Below are positions 1-9,151 of a stretch of 64,000 nt of DNA, piece after piece. The translations under genes were made by a program, and so were the position numbers. Below the pieces are notes generated by a model. It was not told the origin of the DNA. It saw nothing but the letters and a program-made list of their open reading frames with translations, and did not search any database. Where the stretch lies: the NCBI GenBank assembly GCA_905221605.1, contig CAJNDS010001335.1, forward strand, positions 262,001-326,000. Direction: 5' to 3'. Positions within the stretch are counted from its first letter, which is position 1. The number at the start of each line of letters is the position of its first letter. Source of the stretch: Symbiodinium natans (lineage: Eukaryota > Sar > Dinophyceae > Suessiales > Symbiodiniaceae).

Positions 1-1375
1 GGGTTTAGGGTTTAGGGTTTAGGGTTTAGGTGCTAAAATCCCTATTAAGGACTGCTAGTGAAAGGGGAACATCCCAAACTACAGTAACTAAGGCTCGCCC
101 GGAAACCTACAATGTCTGTTCAAGGTGTGGCAGGCTGATTTCGTCGTCCTTTTTGTTCGGAGGTCTGACATCAATGAGAATGGCAGATCCTTCTGGTTGC
201 TCAAAAATCCTAAACCCCAAACCCTGAACTTTAATGAACTCTCCATGGGCCCCCAGGAACCATTTTCGATGGCAAGGAGTCTTGAACGAATCGTGCTTAT
301 GAATTCATGCAGGCTCTCGTAAGAATCAGGAGTCGCAGCCGGTGTTGTCACACACACACACACGTACACAACGAAAACAATAAGCCCTAAACCCTAAACC
401 CTAGACCGGCCTGAGCCCTAAACCCCAAACCCCACACCCTAAACTCGAAACCCCAAACCCTAAACCCTAAACCCTAAACCCCAAACCCCAAACCCTAAAC
501 CCTAGCCTGGTCTGCTGTGCGATGCTGCCGGCTGCGCCGACGCAGAGTCGAACCTGAGCGCCGGTGTTTGGTGCAAAGCGCGCGGAATGCTACATGCAGG
601 TCCGTTGTAGGTTTAGGGTTTAGGGTTTAGGGTTTAGGCTTTAGGGTTTAGGGTTTAGCACTCTGAATGTAGCGGGTCCTAGTAGCAGGGACCCTAAAAC
701 CTGGCGATAAGACAGATCAAACACTGTCCTACACCCCAAAACCCCAAACCCTAAACCCGACACCCCAAACCCTACGAGTCCGAGTCCCAGGATCCCCGGC
801 GATTCACCAGGACCGCCATGCACATCTTGCATCTGCTTTACCAGCTCGTCGGTGACGTGCCTGGCAGTTCAGGGGGTTTAGGGTTTAGGGTTTAGGGTTT
901 AGGGTTTAGGGTTTAGGGTTTAGGGCCTAAGTTTTAGCGCATATAGGGCACGAGGATATAGCTGTCCAAATCAGGGTTCCTTGTCTCTTGTTGAGTCCCC
1001 GTTCAAAGTATGGTCCCCAGGGTACCCAGGGCCGAAAACTCCAGAGCCTAAGCCCAAGCCCTAAACCCAAAACCCCAAACCCCAAACCCCAAACCCTAAA
1101 CCCTAACCCTAAACCCTAAACCCTAAACGCTAAAAAACCCATGTCTAAAGCTTGGTGCCTAACAAAAACATGGACCCAGCAGCTCCCCAGCACCCCAGGG
1201 AAGGATGCAACAGAAGGGAGCCATGCTTCGGTTAAGTTTAGGGTTTAGGGTTGTGGGTTTTAGGGTTCAGGGCTAGAGGTTAAGGCGTAAAGGAGCCTGA
1301 AGGAATCTCGTTTCATGCTGGTGTGGTGTGTGGGGTCACCTCCTTCATTATCTCAAAAACAAATGGGGGACTACT
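1..1375. repeat. Interstitial telomeric repeat mosaic, no gene
   Basis: Short blocks of TTTAGGG (1-29, 611-657, 877-925, 1232-1250) and CCCTAAA (383-505, 1060-1128) alternate with spacers of 50-250 bp that show no recognisable coding sequence. The G-rich strand reads rightwards at position 1, the wrong polarity for a chromosome left end, so this is interstitial. The sequence near 40-75 (ending GGGGAACATCCC) resembles 3976-4024 and 51441-51461, suggesting remnants of a dispersed repeat. Short open frames here cross the 7-bp repeat and read GFRV or NPKP; they are not genes. Confidence 0.85.
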
Positions 1376-1389
1376 AACCCCTAACATAG

Positions 1390-1462
1390 ACCACATAGTA
1401 GGATCCCCTTGTAATAAGGACCCCAGTAAGGTACCCCTAATGTCGAAGCCCCCAATTTTCCG
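1390..1462. repeat. Dispersed repeat, copy 1 (similar to 34303-34372)
   Basis: About 70 bp with the shared landmarks AGTAGGAT, AAGGACCC, AAGGTACCCCTAAT and a CCCCC end, matching a second copy near 34303-34372. A shorter related piece (ATAAGGACCCCCC) lies near 43655. Termini are not well defined, so the type of element is unknown. Confidence 0.5.
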
Positions 1463-1491
1463 GTAATTCCATGTTCGCTCTTTATTTTTTT

Positions 1492-1700
1492 TGGGGGGGG
1501 GGGGCTGGGGAGGGGTGGGGGGAGGGGAGGGGGGAGGGGAGGGGGGAGGGGGGGGGAGGGGGGGGGAGGGAGGGGGGAGGGGAGGGGGAGGGGAGGGGAG
1601 GGGAGGGGGGAGGGGAGGGGGGAGGGGAGGGGGGAGGGGAGAGGGAAAGTGTAAAAAAGGGGGGGGGGGGGGGGGGGGCAGGGGGAGGGAGGGGTAACCT
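1492..1700. repeat. G-rich low-complexity tract (GGGGA-type)
   Basis: Almost pure G with scattered A, plus G homopolymer runs near 1493-1504 and 1660-1678. Open frames on both strands here encode only Gly/Glu/Arg or Pro/Ser/Leu and are composition artefacts. Strong G-quadruplex potential is an inference. Confidence 0.9.
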
Positions 1701-1937
1701 GGCTATAGGTCCAAAAAGGACACCCAAATTGGAGAACTGCCATCAAAGAGTTGATCTGCTTCTTACTTGGAGTCGGTTTGCCTGAGATCAGCATTGACCA
1801 CAACTAAAAAATCACATAGATGTTCTTATAGTTTAGGATGCCAAAGGGCCCCAACTTGAGCCCCAAACCCGGAAAACCTACACCCTAGACCCTAGAACCT
1901 GCACTGCGCCAGAGCCCTGAACTCGTAGGACCTCTTT

Positions 1938-2094
1938 AGGGTAGTTACGCGTAGTTGCTTGGTCCCTTAGTATGGGCCCTTCAAAGGGTACCCCTTCTGT
2001 ATGCCTTACATACCCTATAAAAATCAAGGGCCCATACATGAGAACTCTTGAGAAGGAGGTTAGGGGCCATATTAAGGGCCCATGTAATTGCCCT
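1938..2094. mobile_element. MITE-like element family 1, copy A
   Basis: A 157-bp copy of an inverted-repeat element. The left end reads AGGGTAGTT and, inside it, TTAGTATGGGCCC; the right end reads AAGGGCCCATG...TTGCCCT. Shared internal landmarks with the copies at 6863, 35684 and 47497 are GGGTACCCC, CATACCC and an AGAAC...GGAGGTTA block. It has no coding capacity, so it would be non-autonomous. The class is inferred from length and terminal inverted repeats only. Confidence 0.6.
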
Positions 2095-3041
2095 TCGAAG
2101 AACCAAAAACTCTACATCGTATCATGTTGGGCCCCGGGGCATGCCTTGAAGCGATTGAACTTGCCGGGTTCAAAAACGACTTTGTCTGAATTGCCTATTC
2201 AACTAGAATGAGAATTAGGGGTTTAGGGTTTAGGGTTTAGGGTAGACTACAGCTATACACGGGGTATGTGTATCTGGGCATCTGTACAAAGGCTGATCCA
2301 GGCAATTGTTTAGCCGCCTATGTTTTTGGGCTGCAGGGCTCGAGGGTTAGGGGTTTAGGATTCAGGGCTAAGGTTTGCTGACAGACCTGTTTAGGAGTTC
2401 ATGCAGGCTTTGGTCTATGTAGGAATAGGAACTCTGAAACGACCCCTCAAGATCTAGACCCCTGTAGCCCCTGAGCCCGAAAAGCCTTTCTGCCTGGAAT
2501 CCAAGGATGGTCCTCTGGCCGGTTACGTGTCATTAAGGGTTCTGTAGGTTTGCATCGCGCCGAAGCCCTAGCCCTAAACCCTAAACCCTAATTCCTGATG
2601 CCTAACTCCTCAACCCTAAACTGACAGTAGCGTTCAGGTTACAGCAGCGCCTGGGGCTAGTGTAAGGTTGTAGGGTTTAGGGTTTAGGGTCTAGGGTCTA
2701 GGGTTTAGGGTTTAGGGTTTAGGGTTTAGGGTTTAGGGTTTAGGGTTTTAGGGTTTAGGGTTTAGGGTTTAGGGCGATCGGGCTTCGGGGCCACTTGAAG
2801 TGCCGACGAGATGCCTGTTCAAAGCATCGACAAGAGATGTCTGAATTCCTTGGCTTGGAACCCTCAGCCCTCAACTTACAGGGTTCACCCTAAACCCTAA
2901 ACCCTAAACCCTACACTGTCAGGTTCTTCAGGGAGGGGGGAATCATGGTGGGGCGACAGCAACCAGACAAGAGCACCCTGAGCGCGAACAAGGAGTTTGC
3001 AAGGGAGCCTAAATCCAAAACCCTAAACCCTAAACCCTAAA
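2095..3041. repeat. ITS mosaic with unique spacers, no gene
   Basis: TTTAGGG blocks at 2217-2243 and 2670-2774, the latter about 15 units with a few TCTAGGG and TTTTAGGG variants. CCCTAAA blocks lie at 2570-2592, 2888-2914 and 3017-3040. The spacers (for example 2244-2560 and 2775-2887) show no convincing coding sequence. Confidence 0.8.
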
Positions 3042-3079
3042 ACCCCCCCCCCCCCCCCCCCCCCCCCAACAAAAAAAAA
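3042..3079. repeat. Poly-C followed by A-rich tract
   Basis: A run of about 25 C followed by AAC and nine A. The same C-run/A-run compound tract recurs at about 6749, 26153, 31646 and 54050, and as T-run/G-run at 1481, 5424, 53667 and 62047. Assembly length of such runs is unreliable. Confidence 0.85.
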
Positions 3080-3171
3080 CTGCAAAACAGGACCCCACCC
3101 TGAGTCCGAGGCTTCATTCGTGCCATCCGAACGCCAAGAGAATTCGTGATGCTGAGTGGCTGTTGAGGGGC

Positions 3172-3311
3172 TGCTCTCTCTCTCTGTCTGTGTATCTTTC
3201 TCTTTCTCTTTCTCTCTCTCTTTCTCTTTCTCTCTCTTTTTTTTTGTTTTTTTGTTTTTGTTGTTTCTTTTCTTTCTCTCTCTCTCTCTCTCACTCTCTC
3301 TCTCTCTCTTG
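3172..3311. repeat. CT-rich microsatellite
   Basis: TC/TTTC dinucleotide and tetranucleotide repeats interrupted by a T-rich stretch at about 3236-3262. The open frames across it encode only Ser/Leu/Phe or Arg/Glu/Lys. Confidence 0.9.
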
Positions 3312-3469
3312 CCTGCAGGAGCCCTGAACCCTAACCCCAACCCCTCAACACTACAGCCTGAACCCCAAACCGATGGGAATCCGCAGCTTTATGAGCCCAA
3401 AAAGTCGCGCCCTGAACGCGGCACGGTTCCAGACGAGACTGAAAGACGAGACTGAACCTCTTTAAGGTT

Positions 3470-3730
3470 CAGGCTTCACTCTATTGTAGGGGTTGAAGGG
3501 TCTTCAGGGCTTAAAGGGCTTATAGGGTTATAGGTAGGGGTTATAGGGTTTATAGGGGTTATAGGGTTTATAGTGTTTATAGGGGTTAAAGGGTTTATAG
3601 GGTTTATAGAGGTTATAGGGTTTAGGGTTAGGGTTTGGGGTTTGGGGTTTGGGGTTTGGGGTTTAGGGTTTGGGGTTTGGGGTTTGGGGTTTAGGGTTTA
3701 GGGTTTAGGGTTTAGGGTTTAGGGTTTGGG
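3470..3730 (+). repeat. Variant telomere array (TTTATAGGG, TTTGGGG, TTTAGGG)
   Basis: At 3500-3625 the unit is lengthened by TA (GGGTTTATA or GGGGTTATA); it then passes into GGGTTTG units and finally canonical TTTAGGG at about 3685-3727. Variants are clustered by type rather than mixed, as expected if they spread locally. Confidence 0.8.
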
Positions 3731-4129
3731 GAACAGGAAGCCCAGTGGCATTTTCACATCTCGGCTTGCCAGCCTTGCACATGCTCCCCAAACCCACTAA
3801 ACCCCGGAGGCCCCCTAAACCCTGAACCCTAAACCCTAAACCCTAAACCCTAAACCCTGAACCCTAAACCCTAAACCCTAAACCCTTAACCCTTAAAACC
3901 CTAGTCCCTAAAACAATAAGCCCTAAACCCCATCCCGGCCAAGACTGGAATAAGAGGTATACCCCCCCCCCCCCCCCAAATATAATCCCTATTAAGGAAT
4001 GTGCGTGTAAGGGGGGGAACATCCCAAGATCAAACCCGACAGAACCCTGTTACCCTAAGCCCCAAGTACCCGGAGACAATAAACCCGTCAACCCGACACC
4101 CCCAAGAGTTTCGGGTTTAGGGTTCAGGG

Positions 4130-4209
4130 TTCAGGGTTTAGGGGCTTAGGGAACCTTAGGGAGTAGTGGGGAGTATTAAGGAATGTTGGGTCCCCCTAAG
4201 CCCTAAGCC
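4130..4209 (+). repeat. 80-bp imperfect palindromic repeat, copy 1
   Basis: Shares TTAGGGGCTTAGGG, AACCTTAGGGAG, TAGTGGGGAGTA and CCCCCTAAGCCCTAA with 4567-4651. Its ends are roughly inverted (GGGGCTTAGGG at left, CCCCTAAGCCCT at right), so it could fold back. Copies are about 440 bp apart in direct orientation. Confidence 0.65.
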
Positions 4210-4566
4210 CACAAACGCCAACTGCTGCGAGCATCCGCTCTCGTATACTCGTGGGGCACGTGGATCGTTCACAGCCTGCACCAAGCCGGGGCTGCTCGAC
4301 TCGTCAATCGATCTTCTTCGTTTAGGGCAGGCCCGTTAGACTTATCAACCCTAAACCCTGAACCCTAAACACCGACCCCGAGCCCTGGCCAATGCACGGC
4401 TGTGTCCATCAATCCTTGCAGAAGCAAATATCTGGACTTTAGGGCTTACACCCTAAACCCTAAACCCCTTATGGACCCTAAACCCTTCTGAGCACTGAAC
4501 TTCCAACTCCCAAGCCTCGAGCGCACTCAATGACAGATTCTAGGGTCCTTAAGGGAGTTTAGGGTT

Positions 4567-4651
4567 TAGGGTTCACGGTTTAGGGGCTTAGGGAACCTTA
4601 GGGAGTAGTGGGGAGTACTAAGGAACCTTGAGACCCCCTAAGCCCTAAACC
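4567..4651 (+). repeat. 80-bp imperfect palindromic repeat, copy 2
   Basis: Second copy of the repeat at 4130-4209, with differences at the right of the palindrome centre (AACCTTGAGACCC here against AATGTTGGGTCC). It runs straight into a CCCTAA array and a C-run. Confidence 0.65.
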
Positions 4652-5152
4652 CTAGATCCTAAGCCCCCCCCCCCCCTTGAAACCACCCCTCCCTTAAGAA
4701 CCCTACAAGCAGACCCTAAACCCTAAACCCTAAACCCTACACCCTAAACCCTAAACCCTAAACCCTAAACTCTGAACCTCCAAGTGCCCCGGCCTGCCAG
4801 CCAGACTTCGCAAGGAAAAAGGCCAGGTTGTGCTCCTTTCACTACGAGCTTTGTTGGGTTTAGGGTTTAGGGTTTAGGGTTTAGGGCTTAGGGCTTAGGG
4901 CTTAGGGCTTAGGGTTGAGGGTTGAGGGTTGAGGGTTGAGGGTTTAGGGTTTAGGGCTTAGGGTTTAGGGTTTAGGGCTTAGGGCTTAGGGTTTAGGATT
5001 TAAGGTTTAGGGTTTGGGCTCAGGGTTTTAAGGTGTTGGGGTTTTGTTCGGGGGTTGGGTCGTCTCCAATCAAAAAGGTTTGGGATTTAGGGTTTAGGGC
5101 ATGATCATGGGCACAACGTACTTCAACAAGATTGCACCCTAGCATCGAACAA

Positions 5153-5281
5153 CCCTAAACCCTAAACCCTAAACCCTAAACCCTAAACCCTAAACCCTAA
5201 ACCCTAAACCCTAAACCCTAAACCCTAAACCCTAAACCCTAAACCCTAAACCCTAAACCCTAAACCCTAAACCCTAAACCC
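5153..5281 (-). repeat. Long perfect CCCTAAA array (about 18 units)
   Basis: One of the longest uninterrupted interstitial telomeric arrays in the window, with no variant unit. The perfection suggests recent addition or homogenisation. Confidence 0.95.
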
Positions 5282-6379
5282 ACCCCAAAACCATGAAACT
5301 CCAATTGCATCTTCTGGGCCCCCAGGGCTTCGCCCTGCTTCCTTACACTCTACCAAAACCCTAAACCCTAAACCCTAAACCCTAAACCCAAAACCCTCAA
5401 CCCTATAGGCCCTAAACAAGATTTTGTTTTTTTTTGGGGGGGAAGTTGTTAAGCAAATCGTAGTAAACCCCCCAACTCTCAAGCCTAACTCTGATGAAGC
5501 AGAGCCGCAACCCAAAATAGACCTAGACCATAAACCCCGGAACCTAAACCCTAAACCCGAAACCCTAACTAGACCCTAAACCCTAAACCCTAAACCCTGA
5601 ACCCTGAACCCACCCTAAACCCTAAGTAAACACCGAACCCTATCCCAAACCCTCAACCCCAAACTCTCGACAACCTTTCCTTCAGCGGAGACTTCAGGCT
5701 GCACCGTGTTGCCGACCCGTGCAGTGATTCATTCACTTAAGCTCCGTGTGGAGGGTTTAGGGTTTAGGGTTTAGGGTTTAGGGTTTAGGCTTAGGGTTTA
5801 CCACAAGGACACCGACTGTCGAAAAGTTCCCCAGTCGAAAAGCCGCAAAGCAAAGCTCCTACCAACTCTCCCGAAGCCCGAAACCCTAAACCCTAAACCC
5901 TAAACCCAAACCCTAAACCCTAAATCCTAAACCCCAACTCTTTGGCGAGAGGCCAGGCCCTGGACAAATGCTTCCGCCACAAAGCGAACAGCAGGATATT
6001 GAGTTCCTTCGGAGAACCGAACTTCGGATGGTAACCCTAAACCCTAAACCCTAAACCCTAAACCCTAAACCCTAATACGTCTAGGGTCGCAGATCTGAGG
6101 CTTTGTGCCTGTTTCAGCTCCTGAGTTTGGGAGTCTGGGCGGGCTTAGGAAGGTTGTGTTTTCAGGGACGCTGATAGGGAGAGGGGGGGGGGGGGGGTCT
6201 TCAAAATCATGGACTGGAACCCCCTTCCCCTCCCCCACCCAAGCCCCACGTCTTAGTCAGGAACGAGTCCCCCCCTCCTTCAATAGTGTCAATAGTCCGG
6301 GAATAGCAACACCCCCACCCCGCTAATCAACGGCCCTATTTGGTGATTGGGGCGGTTCGGGCTTATGGTTCGAGCTAAG

Positions 6380-6380
<1 letters not shown>
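5282..6380. repeat. ITS mosaic with spacers, no gene
   Basis: CCCTAAA blocks at 5357-5390, 5576-5600, 5880-5935, 6032-6075; a TTTAGGG block at 5755-5785. The remaining sequence (5640-5750, 5800-5875, 6080-6180, 6198-6380) is unique-looking without a recognised product. A G-run lies at 6183-6197. Confidence 0.75.
5421..5466. mobile_element. Fragment of MITE-like family 5
   Basis: T-run then G-run followed by GTTGTTAAGCAAATCGTAGT, matching the right end of the elements at 46470-46585 and 61941-62077 (TTCTTAAGCAA). No left end was seen. Confidence 0.5.
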
Positions 6381-6439
<59 letters not shown>

Positions 6440-6730
6440 GGGTGTGGGTGTGGGTGTGGGTGTGGGTGTGTGGGTGTGGGTGTGTGTGTGTGGGTGTGTG
6501 TGTGTGTGTGTGTGGGGGTGTGGGGGTGTGGGGGTGTGGGGGTGTGTGGGTGTGGGGGTGTGGGTGTGGGGGTGTGGGTGTGGGGGGGTGTGGGGGTGTG
6601 GGGGTGTGGGGGTGTGGGGGTGTGGGGGTGTGGGGGTGTGGGGGTGTGGGGGTGTGGGGGTGTGGGTGGGGGGTGTGGGGGGTGTGGGGGTGTGGGGGTG
6701 TGGGGGTGTGGGTGTGTGGGGGTGTGGGGC
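6381..6730 (+). repeat. TG microsatellite and GGGTGT minisatellite
   Basis: Pure (TG)n at 6382-6430 grades into GGGTGTG hexamer/heptamer and then GGGGGTGT units up to 6728. Open frames up to about 216 codons on both strands read only Cys/Val/Gly or Pro/His/Thr; none should be annotated as a protein. Confidence 0.95.
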
Positions 6731-6862
6731 ACCCCTAACACCCAACTCCCCCCCCCCCCCCAAACAAAAAAAACACCTCCCTAATTCTTTAAAACCAACC
6801 CTGGGACCCTTGGGCCCTTGAAGACTCAAAACCCTGCAACCTTCACCGAGCACAACAAACTT

Positions 6863-6995
6863 AGGAGTACCTTTGCATGGGCCCTTAAAGGGGTACCCCT
6901 TATATACATCCTTATATACCCCATACAACCCAAGGGCCCACAAATCAGAACCCCTTAACCTCCGGGACCACACTAAGGGCCCATGAAACTACCCT
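6863..6995. mobile_element. MITE-like element family 1, copy B
   Basis: Contains CATGGGCCCTTAA, GGGTACCCCTTATA, CATACAACCCAAGGGCCC, the block AGAACCCCTTAACCTCCG, GGGACCACACTAAGGGCCC and the terminal ATGAAACTACCCT. The right end merges directly into a CCCTAAA array (6990 on), so the element end and the telomere-like repeat share their last bases. Confidence 0.65.
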
Positions 6996-7070
6996 AAACC
7001 CTAAACCCTAAACCCGAAACCCTAAACCCTAAACCCTAAACCCTATAAACCCTAAACCCTAAACCCTAAA
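6991..7070 (-). repeat. CCCTAAA array
   Basis: Two or three short CCCTAAA runs with one CCCTATAAA insertion unit, directly continuing the end of the family 1 element. Confidence 0.9.
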
Positions 7071-7947
7071 CTGCCGAGAGCGCCGCTGTCCATTTGCATG
7101 GGCGCTCGAGGCTTCGACCGAGGTCCCCGACCGAGCGTCTCGACGGAACGGTGAGGGAGGGTAAAGCCGCCTGCAGGGTCCTGGCTACGCCTCAGAAAAA
7201 ATGAGGACCGTTTTGGTGTTTTTGGTGGGGGGCCCCCAGGCCTGGGGTCCCAGGCTGGCAGATTCCAGGGACCCCCCCACTTCTGGGCCGCCTTGCCTTA
7301 AACCCCCCCAATTTCCCTAAAACCTCCTGGCACCTTCATGAGGGGATTCCCAGGAAACGGTCCGGGGAGTGCGAAGGGTTGCCAGGCTCCGGAACCTTTT
7401 GCCTTAAGGACCTCCATTTGATTCCGTGAAAGCTCCAAGAAGCCTACGAGCCACTGACAGGCTCCACAAAGCTCGGGAGGCCCCACGTAAAAGCAAGAAA
7501 GCCCCTCTTGAGGGGGGTTTGGAGGGTGAACCCTACCCTCTCAATCCGAGTGGGCAATATGTATAATCATGGCTTTGTGGCCTCCGTGCGTCTTCGCGGG
7601 CTGTGACCATGGAAATCGTGGTCTTTCTGGAATAGGTATTTGTCCTTCCGTAATGGTTCCGATTTTCCTACACTTTATGGAATGAGGGGACCTTCCTAAT
7701 TGATATCTTGTGTCCGCCGCCCCAGCAGCAGGTCATGCAGAGTAGGAGCGGGGGCGTGGCCACAGGAAGCCACCCGCGGCACAGGGTATATCGTGCCACC
7801 CCAGACACAAACCTGCCCGAAAACCCCATGGCTAAATCCAATATTGGTTTGTGCCATCCCAGATACAGAATTTAAGCCTGCCCTAAAACCCCAGAGCTAG
7901 ATCCAAATCGGTCTTGTCTCATCCTGAATTAGATTGCTCTTACCGCC
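7071..7947. other. Unique sequence upstream of gene A, nothing recognised
   Basis: About 880 bp without telomeric repeat, the longest such stretch in the first 8 kb. I see no open frame that looks coding. It may hold the promoter and 5-prime leader of gene A. No spliced-leader motif or TATA box was recognised. Confidence 0.5.
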
Positions 7948-9074
7948 ATGAAGCGAAGCCTCTCAATGGTGTCACAGGGCCAGTCAGGAGCTGGCGGGGT
8001 GACCAGTGCAGCGCGCGCAGCTGCAGAGAATGCGACCGAGGATCTTTCTGATTCAGGTAAGCCCCCCGCCCCTCCCTCGCTGCCAGGCTTTGCTGTTCAG
8101 GTTGATGGACTGCAGTGCAACAGTGCAACGCTTGTTTTTGCACTGATCGTTGGTGGTGCACAGCTTCCAACGTTAACTGCTTCATGCTGCAGTCGTTTAA
8201 AGCAGTTTTGTCTTCGCCACGGGGCCGTGTTGCTGGGCGTGCTCAGCACTTGCTTCCTTGTGATTCTTGACTGCATGCAACTGCAGGGAGCGCGTGCGGG
8301 TGGATTTGTGTTATCGATCAACTCATCATGAGTCAGGCCCATGGATATCATGAAGCAGCACCAGCGCTACCTCCTCGAGGCCTTTCCGTCCCTGCTGCTA
8401 CATGTTTGTCCTGTGCGTCGCTGCCACCTGTCAGGACTACATGAATGCCTGGCTCCTCAGGGCAAAGTTTCTTCCGGAGATCCGGAAGCGGCAGGACCGA
8501 TACGGTATGTTATAGTTAGCTAGGGTTTGCCACTAGTGTTGCTGCGGCTCTGGTTATTGGTAGGACCGTGCGATTCTGCCTGTGCCGGCAGCTGGCGCAG
8601 ACTCCCTGGACATGGAGCTTTGGCTGCATTGCAGCGTTTGTGCAGTTTTAAGGACCAGTGTGTGAAGTGTTCGCTTCCATTAAGCCCAGTGCGAGAGACA
8701 CTATGACTTCCTCTGTGGATACTTCGCCACCTTGGATGCAATGGTGCCACTCTTCAGCATCCACAAGGACCTGCAGTGTGCAGTTGCAGCGCAACAATTT
8801 GCAAGCTGTGATTTTCCTCGCTTGTGTGACAGGAAATCCTGCTGCTCATGAACGCCAGATACTGCATCTTTCCTTCCGGCACCCGCAAGAAGAGGATCCA
8901 GGCTGTGTATTCTTGCCTGACCTGTCTCCATATATATATGTATAAAAACGCACAACCCGATGCCAGGCGTGGGCGCACACACAGGCCGGCATCATGCGAG
9001 CAATGGCCATACACGCCTTGCTTCTGGCGCGTCGGGCAAGCAGCTCCAAGCCACTTATAAAAGTTTGAGCAACA

Positions 9075-9151
<77 letters not shown>

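Larger units (their letters stand above)
3731..5152. repeat. ITS mosaic, no gene
   Basis: CCCTAAA at 3825-3890, 4711-4770 and TTTAGGG with TTAGGGC and TTGAGGG variants at 4857-5000. Spacers (for example 4205-4340 and 5040-5145) have no recognised content. Two direct copies of a palindromic 75-80 bp repeat lie inside and are listed separately. A poly-C run lies at 3961-3977. Confidence 0.8.

Noticed and set aside
1-30. Window starting with TTTAGGG units as a chromosome end
   Set aside because: At a left chromosome end the + strand should begin with the C-rich strand (CCCTAAA). Here it is G-rich, only four units long, and followed by hundreds of similar internal blocks.
1381-1803. 140-codon Pro/Ser-rich frame on the minus strand and Gly/Glu frames on the plus strand
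   Set aside because: They translate a G-rich low-complexity tract in several frames; no domain or codon signal.
6289-6973. Frames of 118-216 codons rich in Cys/Val/Gly or Pro/His/Thr
   Set aside because: Translation of the TG and GGGTGT repeat, open on both strands simply because the repeat lacks stop codons.
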